A stretch of DNA of 64,000 nucleotides from a candidate division CSSED10-310 bacterium (GTDB lineage Bacteria > CSSED10-310), in NCBI GenBank assembly GCA_016931515.1, contig JAFGEQ010000019.1, positions 124,001-188,000 on the forward strand. Reading direction: 5' to 3'. The stretch's first letter is position 1, and each line of letters opens with the position of its first letter. The notes below the pieces were generated by a model. It was not told where the DNA came from. It saw nothing but the letters and a program-made list of their open reading frames with translations, and made no database searches. A program made the position numbers and the translations under genes. Below, in pieces: positions 52,160 through 60,878 of the stretch.

Positions 52160-53028
52160 GTATTCTTGTCAGTCGTGATTCAAAGGTTATTGTTCAGGGT
52201 ATTACAGGCAGGGAAGGTACTTTTCACACGGAAAGCATGAAAAAATATGGAACTCGGATTGTTGCCGGCGTAACGCCAGGCAAAGGCGGTACCCGGATAA
52301 TGGATATTCCAATATTCGATTCAATGAAAAAAGCCGTTCAGACAACCGATGCCGATACATCAATCATTTTCGTCCCGCCTCGTTTTGCAACGGATGCAAT
52401 TTTCGAAGCGGCTGATTCAGGAATCACCCTAATTGTCTGTATCACCGAAGGAATCCCGGCCATTGATATGATGAAAGTCAAAAAGCATTTAAAATCAATT
52501 GGTGTAAGATTAATCGGCCCCAATTGTCCGGGTCTGATTACCCCAGGGGAATGCAAAATTGGGATCATGCCATCTCCCATACATCGTCCAGGTCGGGTCG
52601 GTGTGGTCAGTCGCAGTGGTACGCTGACGTATGAAGTGATTTCACAGATAACGGAAGTCGGCCTGGGTCAATCCACCGCTGTTGGAATCGGCGGAGATCC
52701 AATTCCGGGAACGGATTTTGTCGATTGTCTGGAATTGTTCCAAAATGATCCGGGGACGGATGCGGTCGTTTTAATCGGCGAAATCGGTGGCAACTCCGAA
52801 GAACGAGCAGCCATGTTTGTTCATGATCACATGTCAAAACCTGTCATCGGGTTTATAGCAGGGAAGACAGCGCCTCCGGGAAAACGCATGGGGCATGCTG
52901 GAGCGATCATTGCAGGAGGAAAAGGCACAGCTTCCGAGAAGATTAAGGCGATGGAATCCGCTGGCGTACATGTGGTCAGTCGACTCAGCGAAGTCGGGAA
53001 AACATTACTCCGGAGTCTTGATCATTAA
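52156..53028 (+). CDS. sucD: succinyl-CoA ligase alpha subunit
   Basis: 290 residues, full length. The CoA-binding start ([20 protein letters not shown]) and [19 protein letters not shown] are conserved; the phosphohistidine is H247 in [15 protein letters not shown]. It pairs with SucC. The 4-nt overlap with sucC indicates translational coupling. The following gap of 115 nt contains a possible promoter (TTGATA at 53053-53058) for the kor genes. Confidence 0.97.
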   Translation: MSILVSRDSKVIVQGITGREGTFHTESMKKYGTRIVAGVTPGKGGTRIMDIPIFDSMKKAVQTTDADTSIIFVPPRFATDAIFEAADSGITLIVCITEGIPAIDMMKVKKHLKSIGVRLIGPNCPGLITPGECKIGIMPSPIHRPGRVGVVSRSGTLTYEVISQITEVGLGQSTAVGIGGDPIPGTDFVDCLELFQNDPGTDAVVLIGEIGGNSEERAAMFVHDHMSKPVIGFIAGKTAPPGKRMGHAGAIIAGGKGTASEKIKAMESAGVHVVSRLSEVGKTLLRSLDH

Positions 53029-53143
53029 ATTGTAATATGCTTCAATCCGTCGTTGATATCCGGATCCTGATGTGATACTCCACTAAAGAATGTCAATTAT
53101 CTCCGGAGAATTAAAAACGACATAGAAATATGGGGGAATTAGC

Positions 53144-53377
53144 TTGAGCGCATCATCAAGGAAAGTTAAGGAAATCAGAATTCGCGCGGAGTGGTGTAAG
53201 GGTTGTGGAATCTGCGTTTATGTCTGCCCCAAAAATGTATTTGAAATGAATAGATTCAAAGCGATCGTCGCGAGACAGGATGATTGCATTGTCTGCGGCA
53301 GATGTGAAGAAGCATGCCCCGATTTTTGCCTTGAAATCATACCGGATGATTCAAGTAATCAGGATGTAGAACAATGA
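53144..53377 (+). CDS. korD: 2-oxoacid:ferredoxin oxidoreductase delta (ferredoxin) subunit
   Basis: 77 residues starting at a TTG with GGGGG 7 nt upstream. Two [4Fe-4S] motifs are present: CKGCGICVYVCPKN and CIVCGRCEEACPDF. Its small size and its position just before the alpha subunit (ATGA overlap) identify it as the electron-carrying delta subunit of a KGOR-type complex. Confidence 0.93.
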   Translation: MSASSRKVKEIRIRAEWCKGCGICVYVCPKNVFEMNRFKAIVARQDDCIVCGRCEEACPDFCLEIIPDDSSNQDVEQ

Positions 53378-54513
53378 GCAACAAGATAAAACCCGTCTTC
53401 GTTCAGGGGAATCATGCCTGTGTGCTTGGCGCTTTGAAAGCGGGATGCCGATTTTTTGCCGGTTACCCAATCACACCGTCATCGGAAATAGCTGAAATTC
53501 TCGCAATTGAGTTACCTAAAATTGGTGGCCGCTTTATCCAGATGGAGGATGAAATCGCAGCCATGGGGGCTGTCATAGGTGCATCACTCACCGGGATGAA
53601 AGCTCTCACTGCAACGAGCGGCCCCGGATTTTCATTGAAGCAGGAAAACATCGGATACGCTGTGATGACCGAAGTGCCGTGTGTGATTGTCAATGTCCAG
53701 CGTGGTGGCATGAGTACCGGACTCCCGACTCAGTCTGCCCAGGGAGATGTCTTACAATCCCGTTGGGGAACTCATGGAGACCATGAAATCATCGTGCTGA
53801 CACCCTCAACAATTCCGGAAATATATCGGTTGACAATTCGAGCGTTCAACCTGGCGGAGAAGTACAGAACTCCTGTTATACTGCTCCTCGATGAGATTAT
53901 CGGTCATATGCGAGAGGTTCTTGTTGAATACGATGATGCCGATGTCGAAAGAATAGAACGGGTCCGCCCCGATTGTCCACCGGATCAGTATTTGCCTTTC
54001 AAACCTGATGAAACAGATATTCCTCCGATGGCAGATTTCGGATCCGGTTATCGATACCATGTCACAGGGCTGTGCCATGATGAAACGGGATTTCCAACAA
54101 ACGATCCCGTAAAAATCGATAAAATGATGCAACGCCTGAATAGAAAAATCTCCCGGTACACGGATGATATCGTGGAATATCAATTGGATGGAAATTCTGA
54201 TGCTCCCGTGTTGCTGATGGCGTATGGTTCATCCGCACGGTCAGCCCGACAGGCTCTTCGCATCGGTGATGAAAGAGGCATCTCAATGTCTTTGTTTCAG
54301 CCTTTGACAATCTGGCCATTTCCTGAGACCGCATTTCAGGCAGCTGCCGCCGGCAAGAAGAAAATTATAGTTGTGGAGGCTAATGCAGGACAGATGAAAC
54401 GAGAAATTGAGAGACTTGTAAATCGAGATATCCAGGTGCAACTGATCGGGTCTCTTAATGGTGAACCGATTCATCCGGAGAAAATTTTGCTGGCAGCAGG
54501 GGAGGTCGGCTGA
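53374..54513 (+). CDS. korA: 2-oxoacid:ferredoxin oxidoreductase alpha subunit
   Basis: 379 residues. The pyrimidine-binding domain shows GCRFFAGYPITPSSEIAE and QMEDEIAAMGAVIGAS, followed by TATSGPGFSLKQENIGYA; a transketolase-C-like domain II ends the chain. The YPITP(S)SE motif is typical of KorA. The gamma domain is not fused, in contrast to two-subunit archaeal types. With korB it decarboxylates a 2-oxoacid; the sucCD neighbours favour 2-oxoglutarate. It runs oxidatively or reductively with ferredoxin. Confidence 0.94.
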   Translation: MSNKIKPVFVQGNHACVLGALKAGCRFFAGYPITPSSEIAEILAIELPKIGGRFIQMEDEIAAMGAVIGASLTGMKALTATSGPGFSLKQENIGYAVMTEVPCVIVNVQRGGMSTGLPTQSAQGDVLQSRWGTHGDHEIIVLTPSTIPEIYRLTIRAFNLAEKYRTPVILLLDEIIGHMREVLVEYDDADVERIERVRPDCPPDQYLPFKPDETDIPPMADFGSGYRYHVTGLCHDETGFPTNDPVKIDKMMQRLNRKISRYTDDIVEYQLDGNSDAPVLLMAYGSSARSARQALRIGDERGISMSLFQPLTIWPFPETAFQAAAAGKKKIIVVEANAGQMKREIERLVNRDIQVQLIGSLNGEPIHPEKILLAAGEVG

Positions 54514-55328
54514 TGTTCAATTATGAAAAATATCTCAGGGTCAAAAAATTTCCCCATATCTGGTGTGCCGGATGCGGAGATGGAACGATCCTAAAGAGCC
54601 TGCTCAGGGCTGTCGATCATCTTAATTTAAGTAAGGATGAGGTTGTATTGGTATCCGGTATCGGTTGTTCATCCAGGACGCCGGGCTATGTCGATTTCAA
54701 TACATTACATACAACGCATGGTCGAGCTCTTGCGTTTGCGACCGGTGTAAAACACGCCAAGCCTGATCTTCATGTTATTGTAGTTTCCGGCGATGGTGAT
54801 GCTACTGCGATTGGTGGTAATCACTTTATCCATGCTGCACGACGCAATATCGACATCACAATGATCTTATTTAACAACTTCATATACGGTATGACGGGAG
54901 GTCAGGCGTCACCGACAACTCCACTTGGCGCGATGGCGAGCACGGCTCCTTACGGTTCGATTGAACCAAATTTCAATGTCAGTGAACTGGCGAAATCAGC
55001 TGGAGCATCTTTTGTCGCGCGCACAACTGCATTCCATACTGGGCAGATGGAGAATCTGTTCATCAAAGCCATATCGAAAAAGGGGTTCAGCCTTGTAGAA
55101 GTGATTGTCCAGTGCCCGACTGCATATGGACGCAGAAACAAGTTGCGCTCACCAGTTGATATGCTGAAATGGCAAAAAGACCATGCAGTTCCGGTCAGCG
55201 CTGCTGCAAAGATGACGCCGGAGCAGCTGGAGGGTAAATTTACAACCGGAGTACTCTGGGATATAGATCGCCCGGAATATACGGATCAATATCGGAGGTT
55301 GATCGAAAAAGCCTCCGGTCAGTGTTAA
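54513..55328 (+). CDS. korB: 2-oxoacid:ferredoxin oxidoreductase beta (TPP-binding) subunit
   Basis: 271 residues. FPHIWCAGCGDGTILKSL opens the TPP-binding fold. The metal-binding motif is GDGDATAIGGNHFIHAARRN, with LFNNFIYGMTGGQASPTTP after it, and VIVQCPTAYGRRNK lies near the end. It holds thiamine diphosphate and completes the active site with KorA. Its ATG overlaps the korA stop by one base. Confidence 0.95.
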   Translation: MFNYEKYLRVKKFPHIWCAGCGDGTILKSLLRAVDHLNLSKDEVVLVSGIGCSSRTPGYVDFNTLHTTHGRALAFATGVKHAKPDLHVIVVSGDGDATAIGGNHFIHAARRNIDITMILFNNFIYGMTGGQASPTTPLGAMASTAPYGSIEPNFNVSELAKSAGASFVARTTAFHTGQMENLFIKAISKKGFSLVEVIVQCPTAYGRRNKLRSPVDMLKWQKDHAVPVSAAAKMTPEQLEGKFTTGVLWDIDRPEYTDQYRRLIEKASGQC

Positions 55329-55354
55329 TCGGAAAATGAGCGGAGATATACACG

Positions 55355-55897
55355 ATGAGATATGAAGTACGTCTGAGCGGAGCTGGTGGGCAGGGAATGA
55401 TTCTGGCCGGAGTGATCCTGGCGGAAGCCGCCGCAATATATGATGACAAGAATGCCACTCAGAGTCAGTCATATGGACCGGAAGCCCGTGGAGGCGCCAG
55501 TAAATCTGAAGTAATTATAAGCGATGAGGATATCTTTTATCCCAAAGCGACCAACATTGATCTGCTTCTGGCGCTGACTCAGGAAGCATGCCAGAAATAT
55601 GTGGGAGATCTGAAACCAGACGGCATCTTGGTCATTGACGAGGATCTCGTTCAGACAATACCGGACGGTACTTTCAGTGTTTTCCGCGTGCCGATTACAA
55701 AAATCGCTCAGGAAAAAGTCGGGAAGGTAATTGTTGCCAATATCGTGGCATTGGGCGTTATCGTTGGTCTATCGAAGGTTGTCAGTGAGACCGCTATCGA
55801 AAGTGCTGTGCTGGCGAGAGTTCCGCGCGGAACAGAAGACCTGAACCGAAAAGCGCTCCGCGCCGGTTTTGAAGCAGTGAAAGACTTATCGAAATAA
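55355..55897 (+). CDS. korC: 2-oxoacid:ferredoxin oxidoreductase gamma subunit
   Basis: 180 residues. RLSGAGGQGMILAGVILAEA, QSYGPEARGGASKSEVIISD and NIVALGVIVGLSKVVS are the gamma-subunit hallmarks (CoA contact). GGAG lies 9 nt before the ATG. It is the last gene of a D-A-B-C order operon and ends 75 nt from the convergent phospholipase D-like gene. Confidence 0.95.
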   Translation: MRYEVRLSGAGGQGMILAGVILAEAAAIYDDKNATQSQSYGPEARGGASKSEVIISDEDIFYPKATNIDLLLALTQEACQKYVGDLKPDGILVIDEDLVQTIPDGTFSVFRVPITKIAQEKVGKVIVANIVALGVIVGLSKVVSETAIESAVLARVPRGTEDLNRKALRAGFEAVKDLSK

Positions 55898-55972
55898 AGT
55901 CCTGTTCATAGCTTTAATGCCCTTCGACACTGATTTTGCCCGCACGCTCCCGGAATGCCTGATAACGCAAAT

Positions 55973-57436
55973 TTAGATAAAACTGAACGTGACGCTGTCG
56001 ACATCACCGATCAGCGTACCCGCTGGATCCAACATCCCTGCCCAGATTGTCACCGGACCGAAAACGGGCATGTTCTGCGGAACGAGAAACTGAAGTATCG
56101 ACTGCTCTATATCGCTTTCGGGACCCACTATCAGGTATTTGGAGTCAACTGAGCCGGACCATGACGGCCAGAAGTAGAACCTGTCGCTGCCAAAACTCTC
56201 ACCGATATCCAGAATTATATACTCATACAGACTGACTGATGAATCTCCCGGATTCGTCAGGGTTGCACTGCAGAGAAAATAGTTACCGGGAGAATAAGAT
56301 GATTCGTTGGTTGTTATCTCGATGGTGGGTGTACGATCTCCGGGTTCATAACCATAATAATTTTTATAAAATTCATTATAATATGCTTCCGCAATCACCT
56401 GATCGTGGATGAACAAGGTATTTTCATCGTTTGATACCTGGGCAGCCAGAGTCCAGTTATAGGAACCGGTTACAACTGATGCATCCGGTGATTGATAATC
56501 AAAGACTGCGAATTTATGGTGGAGCAGATTTCCATGAGGTGACACCTCATCATCAAGTATAACGTCGATGTTATTGCTTTTTATGTAATCATAAACCGAA
56601 TAGCTGCTTTGTGCCTGAAGATCATCCATCACTCCCCGGACAGTGAGTCCGGTATTCAATACTTGAATCAGTTTTCCTGCAAGATTGGATTGAGTGAAGG
56701 TGTACATACAGAAGTGAATACTATTTTCAGTCTGATCGATCCGGTTCATTATGGCATCGTAAGCCGTATTCGGGAATTCGTCTTTTGTCGGGGAAAAATA
56801 AAGATCCAGGTTAACACCGTTGCAGGTGTAATGATGATTTATCACTGTATTTTTATTGGTCGAAAAATGGCAATCACCATGCGGGCCGGATGTTCCACCC
56901 CACATCTCATTGAACTCGGTGAGATAGGCTTCTGCCAGGTCCTCGCATTCTATAGCAACTGCATTGTTATTATTGTATATGGAACCAGAATTGGTTGTGT
57001 TATAGGAACCGGTCCAGACTTTTATACCATCAACAACGCAAAATTTATTATGAACCTGGATACTGTCGTTACTCCAGCCGTCGCACGTTTCATCGATTAT
57101 ATACAGACCTGCATCTTCCATACGCTGACATCCCGATAGTCCGCGGTAATTCGCATCGGTGATAATCCGAACATTATCAACACCCAGACGGGTAGCTGCC
57201 GCAATGAAAGCATCTGCCACAACCGAACGGTCAATCGAGTAAAAAGCGCCTGCTACTGTTTCGTTTGCACTGTTTATGAAGGCAGCCAATGCGGTGTCGA
57301 TTCCATTGGTGCTACTATGCTGGGCATCGTTAAAATATACTTCGAAGCCATCCGGAATTTCCGCCGCTGAAAGGTCACAGGTTCCTCCAATGATTGCCAT
57401 CGTGAGAAAGCATGCTATAAATGAGTGTTGTTTCAT
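55973..57436 (-). CDS. secreted phospholipase D-like protein with two HKD motifs
   Basis: 487 residues from the ATG at 57436, with AGGAGG 6 nt upstream and a signal peptide (FIACFLTMAIIGGTCDLSAA). Two PLD half-domains are present: VHNKFCVVDG with H129, K131, D136 followed by GSYN, and LHHKFAVFDY with H306, K308, D313 followed by GSYNWT. Both catalytic HxKx4D sets are intact, so it is probably an active nuclease or phospholipase. A C-terminal beta domain of about 110 residues (TIEITTNESSYSPGNYFLCS) may anchor or bind substrate. Exported PLD proteins with this architecture scavenge DNA or act on lipids. Confidence 0.88.
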   Translation of the reverse strand: MKQHSFIACFLTMAIIGGTCDLSAAEIPDGFEVYFNDAQHSSTNGIDTALAAFINSANETVAGAFYSIDRSVVADAFIAAATRLGVDNVRIITDANYRGLSGCQRMEDAGLYIIDETCDGWSNDSIQVHNKFCVVDGIKVWTGSYNTTNSGSIYNNNNAVAIECEDLAEAYLTEFNEMWGGTSGPHGDCHFSTNKNTVINHHYTCNGVNLDLYFSPTKDEFPNTAYDAIMNRIDQTENSIHFCMYTFTQSNLAGKLIQVLNTGLTVRGVMDDLQAQSSYSVYDYIKSNNIDVILDDEVSPHGNLLHHKFAVFDYQSPDASVVTGSYNWTLAAQVSNDENTLFIHDQVIAEAYYNEFYKNYYGYEPGDRTPTIEITTNESSYSPGNYFLCSATLTNPGDSSVSLYEYIILDIGESFGSDRFYFWPSWSGSVDSKYLIVGPESDIEQSILQFLVPQNMPVFGPVTIWAGMLDPAGTLIGDVDSVTFSFI

Positions 57437-57454
57437 TCGGTACCTCCTGCTTAT

Positions 57455-57483
57455 GATGTACCGTAGGATGAGTGTTTCGTCAA
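57455..57483 (-). promoter_or_regulatory. predicted promoter for the phospholipase D-like gene
   Basis: Minus strand TTGACG (57478-57483), 17 nt, TACATC (57455-57460), about 19 nt before the ATG; AGGAGG falls in the short leader. Confidence 0.42.
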
Positions 57484-57539
57484 GATTACGAGGGCGACTG
57501 TAATGCATATTGAGTGTCAGTGATAAGGAACAACATCAC

Positions 57540-59543
57540 GTGAGAAATAATGTCAGAGATGCTGCATTTCTGGGCATGATAGCGCTCGTTCTCAGATTGG
57601 GTCATTTTTTCTTAATCGGAAACGATCCCGTTGCCGATATTCTGGTGCTCGATAGCTGGTCATACGATCGGATTGCGCGATTAATAATCTCGGGTGAAAT
57701 GCCGAATAAAGTGTATTTTCAGGCACCCTTCTATCCCTATTTTCTTGCTGCTTTTTATAAAATATTTAACGGTAGTATTGATTCCGTTCGTATTGCTCAA
57801 ATCATTCTCGATACTATCTCAGCTGTTGCTGTTTTTCGAATTACACGTATCTTGTTCGGATGCCGTTCTGCATGGATTGCCGGGGTCTTTATGGCTGTGT
57901 ATCCGGTATCTATATTTCAAAGTGGTCTGATACTGAAGACAACGTTGAATATCTTTTTTGCCGCATCGATGATCTGGTTGATTATCGAGAAACCCCGTTT
58001 CCCAGATAGCATTCGCATGATAATGCTGGGTCTCATAAGCGGATGGGCGGCTGCAACACAGGGATCCGTACTACTGCAACTGCCTATTCTTCCGATTTGG
58101 ATTATTGTCGATAGTGGATGGCGATGTCTGCCGACATGGATCAAACGAATCGCGCTGTTTGGTCTGGGTTTGAGTATTGGTATCGGACCGTTCACATTAA
58201 GGAACTACCTTGTCAGCGGAAGATTCGTTCTTCTGACATCGCAGGGAGGAGCGAATTTTTATCTCGGTAACAGTCCATATTCCGATGGAACAAGCAAACG
58301 ACCGCCCAGGGTGAGGATGACGCCTGAATATGAAGAGGAGGATTTTCATCGGGAAGCAGAATATGCTGCAGGACAATCGCTCACACCTGAAGATGCGGGT
58401 CGGTACTGGCGGGATGAGGCTCTTAAATGGATGCGCGACCATCCTGGAGATGCATTGAAACTGGAGGCCAGGAAATTCGCCTTGTTTTGGAACCGGGTCG
58501 AAATACCCGACAACTATGATTTTGATTTTTACCGGCGCTATTCCTGGTTGATTCGGTATCCAAGATATCCATTCTGGATCATCGGCTCATTAGGATTGGC
58601 AGGAATGATATTTCTCACGGCATCATGGAGGAAAACCTGGTTCCTGTATGCATGGTCATCATCCTATTGTTTTATCTGGGTGATGTTCCATATTTATTCC
58701 AGGTACAGGTTACCGATGATTATCTTTCTGGCACCATTTGCCGCTGAATTCATCAGCAAAGTGATCGATTTGACTAAAACCGGTCGGTATACATCACTGG
58801 CGGGTCATTACCTGCTATGGATCGGCATTGTACTGTTCCAGGCAATTCCACTGACGGCCTATTCATCTGCTCAGCCCCTGTTCAATCTTGGTTCCGGTCT
58901 GACGCGTCTTGGCCGGCTGGATGAAGCCAGGACAGCTTATCTTGAGGCATTGGATGCATTGCCGGGCTATGAACCCGCAATGGTTAATCTGGGGAAATTG
59001 GCATGGTCTCAGGGTAATCCTGCTGAAGCGATTTTATGGTGGGAAAAAGCAATTGATACCAATCCAAAAGCCGTCGAAGCCCATTCCAATCTGGGTAGTT
59101 TGCTGGCCATGCAGGGAAAGATGATGGAAGCGAAAGGCCATTTCCTCGTCGCAACTCAAGAACAACCGTATTACTTCCTGGGGTGGCTGCATCTGGCTCA
59201 AACAGAAGAGTCTCTTCAAGAATATGAGAAGGCATTGGAAGCCTATAAGAAGGCCATTGATTTAAAACCTCATGATGTACAGGCTTTGTACGGCAGGGCA
59301 AAGGTGCTTGAAAAAATCGGTGGTGGGGAATCAGCACTGGCAGCATGGCGCATTTATTTAGACGAAGCGGACGACATGTTGGAAGAAAGAATCTACATTG
59401 ACGAGGCAAAAACAAGAGTTGAATTGCTTTCGCATGAGATTCCTGTGGCCGGCGTGGAATCAATGGAAGGGGGATTAGCTCATTCGGATGAAACGTCGGA
59501 TCAGCGGGGACCGGCCGAACATCCATCGGATCGTATGCAGTAA
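57540..59543 (+). CDS. GT-C glycosyltransferase with C-terminal TPR domain
   Basis: 667 residues from a GTG at 57540, with AAGGAA 9 nt upstream; an in-frame TTG at 57510 is an alternative. Ten or so membrane helices fill the first 420 residues, with the PMT/ArnT-type first loop (DILVLDSWSYDRIARLIISG, then KVYFQAPFYPYFLAAFYKIF) and a conserved NYLVSGRFVLLTSQGGANFY. From about 455 three to four TPRs follow (LFNLGSGLTRLGRLDEARTA; AMVNLGKLAWSQGNPAEAIL; AHSNLGSLLAMQGKMMEAKG). It should transfer a sugar from a polyprenyl phosphate to a protein or glycan. Its 3' end overlaps the opposite-strand gene by 69 nt. Confidence 0.85.
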   Translation: MRNNVRDAAFLGMIALVLRLGHFFLIGNDPVADILVLDSWSYDRIARLIISGEMPNKVYFQAPFYPYFLAAFYKIFNGSIDSVRIAQIILDTISAVAVFRITRILFGCRSAWIAGVFMAVYPVSIFQSGLILKTTLNIFFAASMIWLIIEKPRFPDSIRMIMLGLISGWAAATQGSVLLQLPILPIWIIVDSGWRCLPTWIKRIALFGLGLSIGIGPFTLRNYLVSGRFVLLTSQGGANFYLGNSPYSDGTSKRPPRVRMTPEYEEEDFHREAEYAAGQSLTPEDAGRYWRDEALKWMRDHPGDALKLEARKFALFWNRVEIPDNYDFDFYRRYSWLIRYPRYPFWIIGSLGLAGMIFLTASWRKTWFLYAWSSSYCFIWVMFHIYSRYRLPMIIFLAPFAAEFISKVIDLTKTGRYTSLAGHYLLWIGIVLFQAIPLTAYSSAQPLFNLGSGLTRLGRLDEARTAYLEALDALPGYEPAMVNLGKLAWSQGNPAEAILWWEKAIDTNPKAVEAHSNLGSLLAMQGKMMEAKGHFLVATQEQPYYFLGWLHLAQTEESLQEYEKALEAYKKAIDLKPHDVQALYGRAKVLEKIGGGESALAAWRIYLDEADDMLEERIYIDEAKTRVELLSHEIPVAGVESMEGGLAHSDETSDQRGPAEHPSDRMQ

Positions 59544-60878
59544 ACCTCCAGTGCGGATGTTGTTCATGATCGAAGCATGATAGTGCCTTGAAACGGCTTT
59601 CAATTTTTGAAAACTGTTTTCATTGACCAGTGAATCCGAATGGTCCGGTGCGCGAAGGGGATTTCTGACCCATTCGATCAAAGGCTTAGTAGTGGCAGAG
59701 ACTGAAAAATGTGAATCGCAGTAAACGAATGCCCGTTCCGCATTCGATTTGATAAATTCCGGATTATGTATGGCTTCCGTAATCACACTAACAAGGCCCT
59801 CTGTATCCTCAGGCTGAAACGTTGATCCCAGGGCTTCCTGGCGAATAACTCGAGACAATTCGCATAATTCCGACGTGACAATCGGTAGTCTCATCTGCAT
59901 CCAATCCATCAGTCGATTCCGGCTCCCAAGAATGCCTTCGTAAGAAAACAGATCGATATTTATTCCGATATCTGATTCCTGGACACAGGCTGGAACCTCG
60001 TTAAACGGTATCCACCCACGCATAACAAAGCGATTCCGGAATTCAGACCCTTCGATTCGATTAAGAAAATGCTTGTATGTCAGTTCATCATGCGAGGCAA
60101 TTTCCCCGCCGGTACTGACAAAATAAACTTGCGGGAATCGCTGGAACACGCGTTCCAAGGCTTCAAACAACGTATTCACATCAGTCCACGTATTGTATCC
60201 GCCACTCCACAAAATGATAAATGCATCCCGAGGTACAAGGACACCTCGAAGCACCGGTTCGGACGGAGGGTCCAACGGCAGATTCTCATTCATTGAACAG
60301 GGTATAACCCTCGTAAACTGATAACCGGTTGTGGCACGGTTGAGTCGAAACCGTGTGCCGAGTTCGCCAATTGTTGCATATGATTGCGGATTTGAGACAA
60401 CTGACAGCACATCCGCTCTGTCGAGGATGGATTCTTCCTGTCTCCATAATTGCGAGATGTAGTAATTATCTCTGAATACCTGTGATTTGGTTTGAGCTTC
60501 AGCCATGACATGTCCAAAAAGATCTGCCCAGATAGGGCGGTCGGTTATCAGTTGTGTGGCCATATAAGATGGAAAGATTGTCGCTCCGACAATGCAATCC
60601 GGCTCGAAGTTGTCATGAATCCTTTGGAGCCAGGCGCTGTTTTCGAATATTTCCTGTCGGACCGAGTAGTAAATGAGATTGCCATGTTCTTCTGCCATGG
60701 CTGGTTCTGTCGTAACGTTTTTATAAGCAGCGAGGTGGCGACTGCAGATCAGGCAGAGTCGGTTCCCGTCCTCCAGCAGAGGGCGAACGAATTGCCAGGT
60801 TCGTTTACCAGGCGCCAGTGTACACGTATCGTTTTCAGTAGGCAGCGGACTCAATCCCAACACCAGAACACGTTTCAT
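59475..60878 (-). CDS. GT-B glycosyltransferase, paralogue of the next gene's N-terminal half
   Basis: 467 residues from the ATG at 60878, overlapping the upstream gene by ATGA. GT-B features: KRVLVLGLSPLPTENDTCTL at the start, FIILWSGGYNTWTDVNTLFE, VYFVSTGGEIASHDELTYKH, FVMRGWIPFNEVP and SDIGINIDLFSYEGILGSRN. The N-terminal half shares many short motifs with the upstream protein (LFGHVMAEAQ, the NTWTD motif, VSTGG, HDE, GSRNRLMDW/GSKNRVLDW), so the two arose by duplication. It has no GT2 domain and ends in a basic tail. Confidence 0.87.
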   Translation of the reverse strand: MKRVLVLGLSPLPTENDTCTLAPGKRTWQFVRPLLEDGNRLCLICSRHLAAYKNVTTEPAMAEEHGNLIYYSVRQEIFENSAWLQRIHDNFEPDCIVGATIFPSYMATQLITDRPIWADLFGHVMAEAQTKSQVFRDNYYISQLWRQEESILDRADVLSVVSNPQSYATIGELGTRFRLNRATTGYQFTRVIPCSMNENLPLDPPSEPVLRGVLVPRDAFIILWSGGYNTWTDVNTLFEALERVFQRFPQVYFVSTGGEIASHDELTYKHFLNRIEGSEFRNRFVMRGWIPFNEVPACVQESDIGINIDLFSYEGILGSRNRLMDWMQMRLPIVTSELCELSRVIRQEALGSTFQPEDTEGLVSVITEAIHNPEFIKSNAERAFVYCDSHFSVSATTKPLIEWVRNPLRAPDHSDSLVNENSFQKLKAVSRHYHASIMNNIRTGGLLHTIRWMFGRSPLIRRFIRMS

